Source of the DNA: Candidatus Sneabacter namystus
GTDB taxonomy: Bacteria; Pseudomonadota; Alphaproteobacteria; Rickettsiales; Rickettsiaceae
Length of the DNA: 64,000 nt
Assembly: GCF_008189685.1 (NCBI RefSeq)
Contig: NZ_CP043312.1
Span: forward strand, 124,001 to 188,000
Reading direction: 5' to 3'
This document shows, in pieces, positions 6,264 through 13,851 of the stretch (its first letter is position 1; each line of letters opens with the position of its first letter). The translations under genes and the position numbers were made by a program. The notes below the pieces were generated by a model. The model saw nothing but the letters and a program-made list of their open reading frames with translations, had not been told where the DNA came from and ran no database searches.

Positions 6264-8123
6264 TTATATACCCATCATACCTTCGTTAGCAGCATCAGCG
6301 TCCTCTCCCACAAGCTCATTAGGAGCAGGCTGATGCGGTTGCTGAGCAGCACCAGGAGCAGGCTCCTCTCCAGCTTCTGCTGCCGCTGCAGCAAGCTTTG
6401 GAGCAGGCTTTGGAGCAGGCGGTTGCTGAACAGCACCTCCACCAAGCGGCGCACCAAGAGCAGGCTGCTCTTCAGCTTCTGCTGCTGGAGCATGCGGTCC
6501 TTCACCTTCATCTTCACCTTCATCTTCATCTTCTGCTTCTTCTGCTTCATCTTCATCTTCTGCTTCTTCTGCTTCATCTTCTGCTTCTTCTGCTTCTTCT
6601 GCTTCTTCTGCTTCATCTTCATCTTCTGCTTCTTCTGCTTCATCTTCTGCTTCTTCTATTTCTGCTGCTTCTTCTGCTACTTGTGCTGCTTCTGCTTCAT
6701 CAATTACCACCTCACCATATTCTTTTCTAAACTCACGGCAAACAATCTCATACGCCTCCCTTATCTGTTCTTCTGCTACTAACTCAGACAATACCCCAAT
6801 ATGTTCTAGAAACTTTTTTATAGTATGCTGCTGTTGCACTCCGTCACCATCACCAGTTGCTGCCGCTGGATCATGCGGTCCTTCACCTTCATCATCTGCT
6901 ATTTTTGCAGTTAACCTCTTAAACATTTTTCTAATAATACGGCACACATTCCCATGTACCTCCATTATCTTTTTTTCTGTTATTGACTCAGAGAACCTTA
7001 TCCCCAAATGTTCTAATAGAAACTTTTTCATATCTTCTAGAACGTACTTCTCTGCTCTTTTAAGCGTATCAGCGGAAAGAGCCTTATACCTCTCCCTTAT
7101 CTCTTGTTCTAGCATTGACTCAGACACCCTTGTCCCAGCCGCTACTAGAATACGTCTCATATTTTGTGGAGCTGGAGCATCATCTGCTGCCGCTGTAGCG
7201 CCACCAGTACCACCAGCTTCTGCAACGTACTTCTCTGCTCTTTTAAGCGTATCAGCGGAAAGAGCCTTATACCTCTCCCTTATCTCTTGTTCTGGTGTTG
7301 ACTTAGACACCTTTGCCCCCGCTGCTACTAGAATACATCTCATATCTTGTAGAGCTGTAGCATCAACTGCTGCCGCTGGAGCACCACCAGTACCACCAGC
7401 TTCTACAACGTACTTCTCTGCTCTTTTAAGCGTATCAGCGGAAAGAGCCTTATACCTCTCCCTTATCTCTTGTTCTAGCATTGACTCAGACACCCTTGTC
7501 CCAGCCGCTACTAGAATACGTCTCATATTTTGTGGAGCTGGAGCATCATCTGCTGCCGCTGTAGCGCCACCAGTACCACCAGCTTCTGCAACGTACTTCT
7601 CTGCTCTTTTAAGCGTATCAGCGGAAAGAGCCTTATACCTCTCCCTTATCTCTTGTTCTGGTGTTGACTTAGACACCTTTGCCCCCGCTGCTACTAGAAT
7701 ACATCTCATATCTTGTAGAGCTGTAGCATCAACTGCTGCCGCTGGAGCACCACCAGTACCACCAGCTTCTACAACGTACTTCTCTGCTCTTTTAAGCGTA
7801 TCAGCGGAAAGAGCCTTATACCTCTCCCTTATCTCTTGTTCTAGCATTGACTCAGACACCCTTGTCCCAGATGCTACTAGAATACGTTTCATATCTTGTG
7901 GAGCTGGAGCATCAGCTGCTGCCGCTGGAGCAGCACCGCCACCACCAGCTGCTGCCGCTGGAGCACCACCAGCTTCTACAACGTACTTCTCTGCTCTTTT
8001 AAGCGTATCAGCGGAAAGAGCCTTATACCTCTCCCTTATCTCTTGTTCTAGCATTGACTCAGACACCCTTGTCCCAGCCGCTACTAGAATACATTTCATA
8101 TCTTGTAAACTTATATCTGGCAT
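6264..8123 (-). CDS. Tandem-repeat protein with acidic tract, 619 residues
   Basis: The first 370 residues are six copies of a unit containing ILVAAG..VS.S, EQEIRERYKALSADTLKRAEKYV and an Ala/Gly-rich linker. Two diverged copies follow (near LLEHLGIRFSESITEKKI and FLEHIGVLSELVAEEQI). Each unit looks like a helical hairpin joined by a flexible linker. Residues of about 480-545 form an almost pure Glu/Ala/Asp tract, and the C-terminus is Pro/Ala/Gln rich. There is no signal peptide or membrane segment. The unit is not one I know. A promoter-like site lies about 50-80 bp upstream and the 723-residue gene follows by 44 bp. Ehrlichia and Anaplasma secrete acidic tandem-repeat proteins through the type I system, so an analogous effector role is plausible but unproven. 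Confidence 0.8.
   Translation of the reverse strand: MPDISLQDMKCILVAAGTRVSESMLEQEIRERYKALSADTLKRAEKYVVEAGGAPAAAAGGGGAAPAAAADAPAPQDMKRILVASGTRVSESMLEQEIRERYKALSADTLKRAEKYVVEAGGTGGAPAAAVDATALQDMRCILVAAGAKVSKSTPEQEIRERYKALSADTLKRAEKYVAEAGGTGGATAAADDAPAPQNMRRILVAAGTRVSESMLEQEIRERYKALSADTLKRAEKYVVEAGGTGGAPAAAVDATALQDMRCILVAAGAKVSKSTPEQEIRERYKALSADTLKRAEKYVAEAGGTGGATAAADDAPAPQNMRRILVAAGTRVSESMLEQEIRERYKALSADTLKRAEKYVLEDMKKFLLEHLGIRFSESITEKKIMEVHGNVCRIIRKMFKRLTAKIADDEGEGPHDPAAATGDGDGVQQQHTIKKFLEHIGVLSELVAEEQIREAYEIVCREFRKEYGEVVIDEAEAAQVAEEAAEIEEAEDEAEEAEDEDEAEEAEEAEEAEDEAEEAEDEDEAEEAEDEDEGEDEGEGPHAPAAEAEEQPALGAPLGGGAVQQPPAPKPAPKLAAAAAEAGEEPAPGAAQQPHQPAPNELVGEDADAANEGMMGI
6500..6690 (-). repeat. Acidic-codon microsatellite (Glu/Ala/Asp)
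   Basis: On the plus strand this is a run of TTCTTCTGCTTCATC-like triplets. It is read on the minus strand as repeated EEAED/EAEE within the 619-residue protein. All changes seen keep the triplet phase. Confidence 0.9.
7030..8110 (-). repeat. 183-bp tandem repeats with 366-bp higher-order period
   Basis: The marker TCTGCTCTTTTAAGCG recurs at 7051, 7234, 7417, 7600, 7783 and 7990. Spacing is 183 bp four times and then 207 bp, because the linker of the first-coded unit is longer. Alternate units are more alike than neighbours: two units carry AGAKVSKSTPEQ and the others GTRVSESMLEQ. This indicates duplication of a two-unit, 366-bp block. Confidence 0.95.
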
Positions 8124-8173
8124 ATTTCTAATTAAAACCTATTGTTTAAAAATAAAAAACTAAAATCACGTGA

Positions 8174-8202
8174 ATTGTACCAACTGTACAAAAAAAGGTA
8201 AA
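8174..8202 (-). promoter_or_regulatory. Candidate promoter with dyad over the -10
   Basis: On the minus strand TTTACC (plus 8197-8202) is followed after 17 bp by TACAAT (plus 8174-8179). The perfect inverted repeat TTGTAC-CAACT-GTACAA at plus 8175-8191 overlaps the -10, an arrangement typical of a repressor operator. The site lies about 50 bp upstream of the 619-residue protein gene and would drive that gene and the 723-residue gene. Confidence 0.5.
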
Positions 8203-8344
8203 GTAAAAAAACTAGGAAAAAGTTTTACTATAAATTAATAGCTTTTACGTGTGTATAAAAATTCACTTTACGATACGCACTTTCAAACACTTTTGTTTTT
8301 GAAAATTTGATTAAATGGATTAGTTCATTAAACAAAGTTTCTTG

Positions 8345-9814
8345 TCACAAAATTGGTAATTTTATAGCAAAACTAAAATGACCACCTTTGCGTTTTATCA
8401 AAAGGGCTATCCATTTTCTGCCTTTAGATTTTGCGTCAGAGTACAATTTTTGCCAATGTTGTACATCATGTACTGTATCGACCCCTATTACAGATACTAT
8501 TATATCTTCTTTCTTGAGTATATTTGCCCAAGGAGAACTAGGATTTACCTGTTGCACTAATACCCCACTTACAGATTCTGGAATGCCTAAATTTCTTTTT
8601 ATGCTATTAGTTAAATCCGCTAATGTAACACCATTATGTTCCAAAATTCCAGTAGCGGACAGTTGACCATCTTTACTATTTATGTCTATATCTGCTGAAA
8701 TTTTCGCTATTATATCTTTACTCAAACCGTTTCTGATTATTGTAATTTTTACAACTGAACCAGGTATAGCATTTGCCGTTAAGGACTGCATATGTTTCGT
8801 ACCCTTGACAGCTATGTTATCAAATTTAGTGATCACATCACCTGCTTTCAGGCCAGCTTTATCTCCTGCTCCACCCTTTGTAACGTCTGCTACAAGCACT
8901 CCTTGTAATTCTTTTATGCCAATACCTTCTGCCACTTCCTCTGTAATGGGCGCAAGGGTTATGCTAAGACGACCTCTTTGCACTCTTCCAGTTTTTATTA
9001 TTTGATCCACCACATCTTTTGCGTAAGAAGATGGAAGAGCTAACCCTATACCGGCACTTACTCCAGATGGAGAGCATATTGCACAATTTACTCCAACTAC
9101 TTTACCTTCTAGGTTAAACATAGGTCCTCCTGAGTTACCTCTGTTCATAGCGGCATCAGTTTGAATAAGTTCATGTATCATGCTAGCAGAACCTAAATCC
9201 AAATCTTTTCTCGCTTTGTTAGACACTATTCCGCAAGTTACGGTTTCTCCTAGCCCTAAAGGATTTCCCACCAATATGACAGTTTCTCCTACTCTTAATT
9301 TTCTAGAATCTCCGAAAGATACTGTTGGCAGAGGTTTTTTGGTATCTATTTTTAGTATAGCTATATCCGTTTTCTCATCAAATCCTACCAATTTTGCTTT
9401 GACTGATTTTGCGCACGTGCTCATCTTGACCATTATCTTTGTTCCTCCTTTGATAACATGATAGTTTGTCACTATGTGACCTATCGTAGATACTATAAAA
9501 CCTGATCCTAACGACTTTACTTCTGGCAACATTTCTTCTGTAGGAGCATCATATCCGAAAAACCTTTCGAGCAATTCTTGCATAGGGTCTCTGGCACCAG
9601 ATGACAATCTGGGATTTCGTGTATTTTCTTGCACTACATGTATATTGACGACAGATGGTAATAATGGCTCTATTATGTCTGGAAGGTTACAAAAGGCGTT
9701 CCCTGTAGCAACATTTTTTTTAATAATCGTATGATTATTAAGTGGTGGTGTTCCTTGTGCACTGTAAACAGAAAGTGCTAAAGCCCCTAATAAACTCAAA
9801 AGTGTATATCTCAT
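8345..9814 (-). CDS. degQ: Periplasmic serine protease, DegQ/HtrA family
   Basis: This is a trypsin-like protease and chaperone for misfolded envelope proteins. The 489-residue product starts with a signal peptide (hydrophobic segment about residues 4-18). The catalytic triad is visible as His119 in NYHVIKGG, Asp150 in EKTDIAIL and Ser228 in GNSGGPMF. A PDZ domain follows at about residues 280-370 (LKAGDVI) and a second, weaker one near the C-terminus. The length fits two-PDZ DegP/DegQ proteins. Its start codon overlaps the hflC stop by one base (TAATG), so it is translationally coupled to hflK-hflC, an arrangement common in alphaproteobacteria. Degs of this kind act in the periplasm, while HflKC controls FtsH at the inner membrane. 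Confidence 0.93.
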   Translation of the reverse strand: MRYTLLSLLGALALSVYSAQGTPPLNNHTIIKKNVATGNAFCNLPDIIEPLLPSVVNIHVVQENTRNPRLSSGARDPMQELLERFFGYDAPTEEMLPEVKSLGSGFIVSTIGHIVTNYHVIKGGTKIMVKMSTCAKSVKAKLVGFDEKTDIAILKIDTKKPLPTVSFGDSRKLRVGETVILVGNPLGLGETVTCGIVSNKARKDLDLGSASMIHELIQTDAAMNRGNSGGPMFNLEGKVVGVNCAICSPSGVSAGIGLALPSSYAKDVVDQIIKTGRVQRGRLSITLAPITEEVAEGIGIKELQGVLVADVTKGGAGDKAGLKAGDVITKFDNIAVKGTKHMQSLTANAIPGSVVKITIIRNGLSKDIIAKISADIDINSKDGQLSATGILEHNGVTLADLTNSIKRNLGIPESVSGVLVQQVNPSSPWANILKKEDIIVSVIGVDTVHDVQHWQKLYSDAKSKGRKWIALLIKRKGGHFSFAIKLPIL

Positions 9815-10686
9815 TAATCCCCTAACTTAGAAAATTTCATAAAATCACTTTTTGTTGATACAAAAAACTTAGTATCGCGTGAGAAAGACCTTTTGTACGT
9901 ATTCATTGCTTTATAAAACCTAAAAAAGTCAGGATCTTGTGAATAAGCGTTATTATATATTTCGCTAGCTTTTGCTTCCCCTTCTCCTTTTATGAGGTTA
10001 TTTTGCATCTTTGCTTGAGCAATACATACTCTGGTTTCTTTATCTGCATCTGCTATTATTCTCGCGGCTTCTGCACTTCCTTCTGCTCTTATTTTCCTTG
10101 CTTCTTGTTCTCTAGATGTTTGCATTCTTCTGCATATTGCTACGCTATTTTCTTGAGGTAAATCTGCTCTTGAAATTCTTACATCTATCACTTCCATCCC
10201 TAAATCTTTCAATTCTTCTGACAAAATAGAAGAAATTTCAAGCATCATTTGAGACCTTTGAGATGATAACAGGCTAATCAAAGGATTTTTCCCTATTACT
10301 TTTCTTAGTGAGGATTCAAGTCGTGATTTGACTCTAATTTTAGAATTTTGTACTGAATTGACTGATTTGTAGAATGTTTTCGGGCTTATTATTTTTAAGT
10401 AAGCTATAGCGTCCACTATCACCCTTTTACTATCTGATGCAGTTAATTCTTGCGCTTCTACAGGTATGCCTACAATGCGCTTATCGTAAAACACCACAGA
10501 CTGTAATACTGGTATCTTTAACGTAATGCCTGGATTTGTTACTTCTCTTACCACTCTACCAAATTCAAAAATTACAGCTGTTTGCCTTTCATCTACTATT
10601 GTTACACTGTTAAATAGTGCAATAAGTGCAAAAAAGAAGGATAAAGGTAAAATAGTTAAAGCTTTCTTCTGAGGAAATTTGTACAT
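9814..10686 (-). CDS. hflC: HflC, SPFH-domain modulator of FtsH
   Basis: The product has 290 residues with an N-terminal membrane anchor (about residues 8-27). An SPFH/band-7 domain follows, beginning with VDERQTAVIFEFGRVV, then a long charged helical segment (REQEARKIRAEGSAEAARI). Together with HflK it forms the inner-membrane cage around FtsH and limits its proteolysis. It follows hflK by 37 bp and its stop overlaps the degQ start. Length and domain order are normal for the family. Confidence 0.93.
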   Translation of the reverse strand: MYKFPQKKALTILPLSFFFALIALFNSVTIVDERQTAVIFEFGRVVREVTNPGITLKIPVLQSVVFYDKRIVGIPVEAQELTASDSKRVIVDAIAYLKIISPKTFYKSVNSVQNSKIRVKSRLESSLRKVIGKNPLISLLSSQRSQMMLEISSILSEELKDLGMEVIDVRISRADLPQENSVAICRRMQTSREQEARKIRAEGSAEAARIIADADKETRVCIAQAKMQNNLIKGEGEAKASEIYNNAYSQDPDFFRFYKAMNTYKRSFSRDTKFFVSTKSDFMKFSKLGD

Positions 10687-10723
10687 TTTTTTGTGAGTTT
10701 TTACTTAAGTTTTAAAAGAGTAT

Positions 10724-11716
10724 TTACTTTTCATTTTTTACTTTAGTGGAGGAAGATTCTAGAGGTAAGTGTTGCAAAACTTTTCCACCAATAACGACTT
10801 TTTCTCCATTTTGCAATATGCTTGCCATAGCTTCTGAGTATAGTCTATATCTTGTTATATCCTTATTTAGAGTATATTGAGATAATACAGACTTAAACCT
10901 TTTAGTTTCACCCAAAGCCTTAGAAATTAATTCCTGCTTTTCAGCTTCAGCTTCTCTTACTATTTTCACTACCTCTCCTTGTGCTCTTGTGACAACATCA
11001 TTTCTGTATGCTAATGCCTGATTGATTTCTTTCTCTTTGTCAGCTTTTGAACTTTGCACATCTCTGTACGCATTAACAACTTCTTGTGGTGGTTCTGCCG
11101 CCAACAAATAAACTTTATCTATTTGAATTCCTAAACTGTAATTGTCAGCTATTCTTTGTAATACACTTTCTATTTTCATTCCTATTTCTTGTTTTTTATT
11201 GGACAATAAATCTAGAATCGGAGTTTCGCTGACAACTTCCCTTATTGCACTTTGAGATATAGTTTTTATTACTGAATTAGGGTTTTGGACTTTAAGCAAA
11301 AATTGCGATAAGTTCTTTATATGCCAACTAACATCACATTTTAGTCTTACTATATTTTCATCACTTGTTAGGATGTTGCTTTCGTCTGGTATATATCCTG
11401 TAATGCCTTGCATGCCAGATCTATAGCCTATTTCTACTCTTCTTGAGTAGTCTATTCTTTCAACTATGGCTTTTTCAAAAGGGTAAGGCAAGTGATAATT
11501 CAAGCCTGGGCTTGCGCATCTTACCATGGTTCCAAATCTTAATATAATTGCTCCTGATCCTTCTTTGACCTGATATACCCCTGACAATAGCCATAGAGCA
11601 ACTATACCTGGTAGGAAAATGTATATTAAAAACTTGTTAGATGGTTTTTTATCAATTCCAAGAATTTTAAATAGAAAGCTCAGCAGCTCATCGATGTTAT
11701 ACGTCTGTCTGTTCAT
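10724..11716 (-). CDS. hflK: HflK, SPFH-domain modulator of FtsH
   Basis: The 330-residue product has one membrane segment near residues 28-47, then an SPFH domain starting VKEGSGAIILRFG and the helical segment with YRDVQSSKADKEKEINQA typical of HflK. The Gly/Pro-rich N-terminal part seen in enterobacterial HflK is reduced. It is the first gene of the hflK-hflC-degQ operon. Its start faces the Mrp-like gene across a short divergent intergenic region that must hold both promoters; I see no clear consensus there. Confidence 0.92.
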   Translation of the reverse strand: MNRQTYNIDELLSFLFKILGIDKKPSNKFLIYIFLPGIVALWLLSGVYQVKEGSGAIILRFGTMVRCASPGLNYHLPYPFEKAIVERIDYSRRVEIGYRSGMQGITGYIPDESNILTSDENIVRLKCDVSWHIKNLSQFLLKVQNPNSVIKTISQSAIREVVSETPILDLLSNKKQEIGMKIESVLQRIADNYSLGIQIDKVYLLAAEPPQEVVNAYRDVQSSKADKEKEINQALAYRNDVVTRAQGEVVKIVREAEAEKQELISKALGETKRFKSVLSQYTLNKDITRYRLYSEAMASILQNGEKVVIGGKVLQHLPLESSSTKVKNEK

Positions 11717-11818
11717 TTATTAGTTGTGCTAATTTTAAAATTTTCTTTGTAGTGTTATGCAACGCAGTCTTGTATTGTGAAAACGAATATCAAGAATGTA
11801 CTTAAATTTAATACTATT

Positions 11819-12514
11819 ATGTTAAGTAAGCAAACTTTATCTAAACATACTATCGTTGTAGCGTCTGGTAAAGGGGGAGTTGGAAAATCTACAGTAGCTT
11901 CTGCTCTTGCGCAGCAATTAGCTAAAAAAGGTAAGGTAGTTGGTCTTATAGATGCAGACATACATTGTTCTTCTATAGCTACAATATTTGGTATATATGA
12001 TTCTGATACGTCTAATAAAGAATATCAATTATATTGTAGACATGGGGTGCATATTTTACCTTTTGGTGTACAAGAAAACCAACTTGTTGCGTGGAGGGGT
12101 CTGTTATCTACTAAAGTTATTAAGGCAGCGATTAGTTCTATAACATGGCCAGAGCTTGATTATCTGATATTTGACATGCCTCCTGGTACAGGTGATATGC
12201 ATCTTAGCATTCTTTCTAGCTATAAAATTGACTCTGTATTTGTGGTTACTACAATGAGTAAAATGTCTGTTAGTAACGCATTAAAAACATATCATCTGTA
12301 TCATAGATGCGGTATACAAGATTTTGTGATAGTACAAAATAGCTTAGAGGATACAGACGTTGTTGTGCTTGATGTTTGTACAAAATTGTTAAGCAATATT
12401 TCGAGTAGCGAAACTATTCTCATCAGACGGGACACGCAAATATCTACTGCCTGTGATTTTGGTCAATGTTTGGCAGAGATAACTCCAGATCTTACATCTT
12501 CCATTTTGAAATGA
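11819..12514 (+). CDS. Mrp/ApbC-like P-loop ATPase, shortened
   Basis: This is a deviant Walker A ATPase of the Mrp/ApbC (NBP35) family, which carries Fe-S clusters to apoproteins. The sequence shows GKGGVGKST near residue 20, DADIHCSSIATIFGI, the WRG segment and DMPPGTGDMHL, all in family order. Two family parts are missing. There is no N-terminal MIP18/DUF59 domain, and the usual ENMSYF-CPxC cluster-binding region reads VQNSLEDTDVV with no CxxC. At about 231 residues it is shorter than typical Mrp. The ATG at 11819 is preferred; a GTG at 11777 would add 14 residues. Cluster carriage by this protein is therefore doubtful, and another MinD-like role is possible. Confidence 0.75.
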   Translation: MLSKQTLSKHTIVVASGKGGVGKSTVASALAQQLAKKGKVVGLIDADIHCSSIATIFGIYDSDTSNKEYQLYCRHGVHILPFGVQENQLVAWRGLLSTKVIKAAISSITWPELDYLIFDMPPGTGDMHLSILSSYKIDSVFVVTTMSKMSVSNALKTYHLYHRCGIQDFVIVQNSLEDTDVVVLDVCTKLLSNISSSETILIRRDTQISTACDFGQCLAEITPDLTSSILK

Positions 12515-12533
12515 AGTGTAGCTTTAAACGTCT

Positions 12534-13106
12534 TTATTCGTCATAGGTTACATTATTTGTAGCAAATAAGTAAAAGACGCCTGTGATTATTGTAAGGACT
12601 GCTGCTGTCCATATTGCCACTATTCCCAATTCGTTCATTATCTGTATTTTTGATCCTTGCGATCCCAGTAACAGCAAAAATATTGCCGTCATCTGTAAAC
12701 ATGTTTTTATTTTTGATAATATTTGTACACCATGACTAACTTTGAAAGGCGTAAACTCTCTTATACCTGATACCATAAATTCTCTGCACAATATCAAGAT
12801 GCAAGGTATTGCACATACATCCAAAAATTTTACTAATAAAATCAAAGTACTGCCTACAAGTAACTTGTCTGCTAAAGGATCTAGTACCTTGCCCAACTTT
12901 GTTTGTGCTTTTAGCTTTCTTGCAAAAAATCCGTCAAAAAAGTCTGTTATGCTAGCAAATAGAAAAATGGTAGCACATACTCTTCTGGACCAAAGGCTCT
13001 GCTCTACATAAAAGCATACTATTATTAGAGGTATTGCTGCTATACGTAAAGAGGTAAGAGTATTTGGAAAATATTTGATTACTTTCTCTGCATTATTATT
13101 CTGCAT
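12534..13106 (-). CDS. pgsA: CDP-diacylglycerol-glycerol-3-phosphate phosphatidyltransferase
   Basis: This enzyme makes phosphatidylglycerol phosphate from CDP-diacylglycerol and glycerol-3-phosphate in the inner membrane. The CDP-alcohol phosphatidyltransferase motif DG-x2-AR-x8-G-x3-D-x3-D is complete (DGFFARKLKAQTKLGKVLDP, then LADK). The 190-residue length and about five membrane segments fit PgsA. The gene ends 19 bp from the stop of the convergent Mrp-like gene. Confidence 0.92.
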   Translation of the reverse strand: MQNNNAEKVIKYFPNTLTSLRIAAIPLIIVCFYVEQSLWSRRVCATIFLFASITDFFDGFFARKLKAQTKLGKVLDPLADKLLVGSTLILLVKFLDVCAIPCILILCREFMVSGIREFTPFKVSHGVQILSKIKTCLQMTAIFLLLLGSQGSKIQIMNELGIVAIWTAAVLTIITGVFYLFATNNVTYDE

Positions 13107-13162
13107 TTCCTATAATTTTGACCTATTTGTACTTTAGCAAAAATTGATATTAACCATTTTCG

Positions 13163-13846
13163 TCAGCTTTTGTTGCAGCGCCTCCATATTGCATTCTCTA
13201 TACAAGACACCATGCTATTGTGCTCTTGTTCTTCTTGTGCAGTTGGTTGCATTACCTTTAATTTTTCAACTTTATCTATTTTTACTCCGTTTGGCATTTT
13301 ATAAGATGACTCCATAAGGGATAGGCTTACTTGTTCACGTGCAGTCATTTCTATATATACCATTGCCAAAAGCTCAGCGTCTTTTAGGGCTCCATGTAAT
13401 TCTCTATGACTGGTACATATTTTGAACCTTTTACACAAAGCATCTAGGCTTACCTTTGACTTGGGAAACATTTCTCTAGCCATGGCTAGCGTATCTATCG
13501 CTCTTTCAAAAGGTAATACACTTTTGTTTATTATAGACAATTCGTTGTTAAGAAAACCCATATCAAATTTTGCGTTGTGTATTACTATGGGCGCATCTTG
13601 CACAAAATGTAAGAATTTATCTGCTATATCTGCAAATAGAGGTTTGTTTTTAAGAAATTGAGAAGATAAACCGTGTATTTTGTATGACTCCTCTGTGATT
13701 TCTCTTTGCGGATTAATGTAACACTGAAACTTTTTTCCTGTAGGCACTTTGTCTAGCAATTCTACCGCCCCTATTTCTATTACTCTATGTCCTTTAGAGT
13801 GTGCAAGTCCAGTGGTTTCTGTATCTAATATTACTTCTCTTGACAT
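13163..13846 (-). CDS. dnaQ: DNA polymerase III epsilon subunit
   Basis: This is the proofreading 3'-5' exonuclease of the replicative polymerase. The DEDDh motifs are present: DTETTGL at residues 8-14 (ExoI), HNAKFDMGFL (ExoII) and HGALKDAELL (ExoIII). The 227-residue product also has a short C-terminal tail that in homologues binds the alpha subunit. It lies 5 bp downstream of the M23 peptidase gene on the same strand. Confidence 0.93.
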   Translation of the reverse strand: MSREVILDTETTGLAHSKGHRVIEIGAVELLDKVPTGKKFQCYINPQREITEESYKIHGLSSQFLKNKPLFADIADKFLHFVQDAPIVIHNAKFDMGFLNNELSIINKSVLPFERAIDTLAMAREMFPKSKVSLDALCKRFKICTSHRELHGALKDAELLAMVYIEMTAREQVSLSLMESSYKMPNGVKIDKVEKLKVMQPTAQEEQEHNSMVSCIENAIWRRCNKS

Positions 13847-13851
13847 GGGGT

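Noticed and set aside
6275-6782. Lys/Gln, Leu/His and Phe/Cys-rich ORFs over the acidic tract
   Set aside because: Shadow frames of the triplet microsatellite; the 619-residue frame alone extends through the whole repeat gene.
8203-8344. Terminator for degQ (TTTCAAA at 8281-8287 with TTTGAAA at 8298-8304)
   Set aside because: The stem is only seven AT-rich pairs with no clear T-run on the minus strand; too weak to call.
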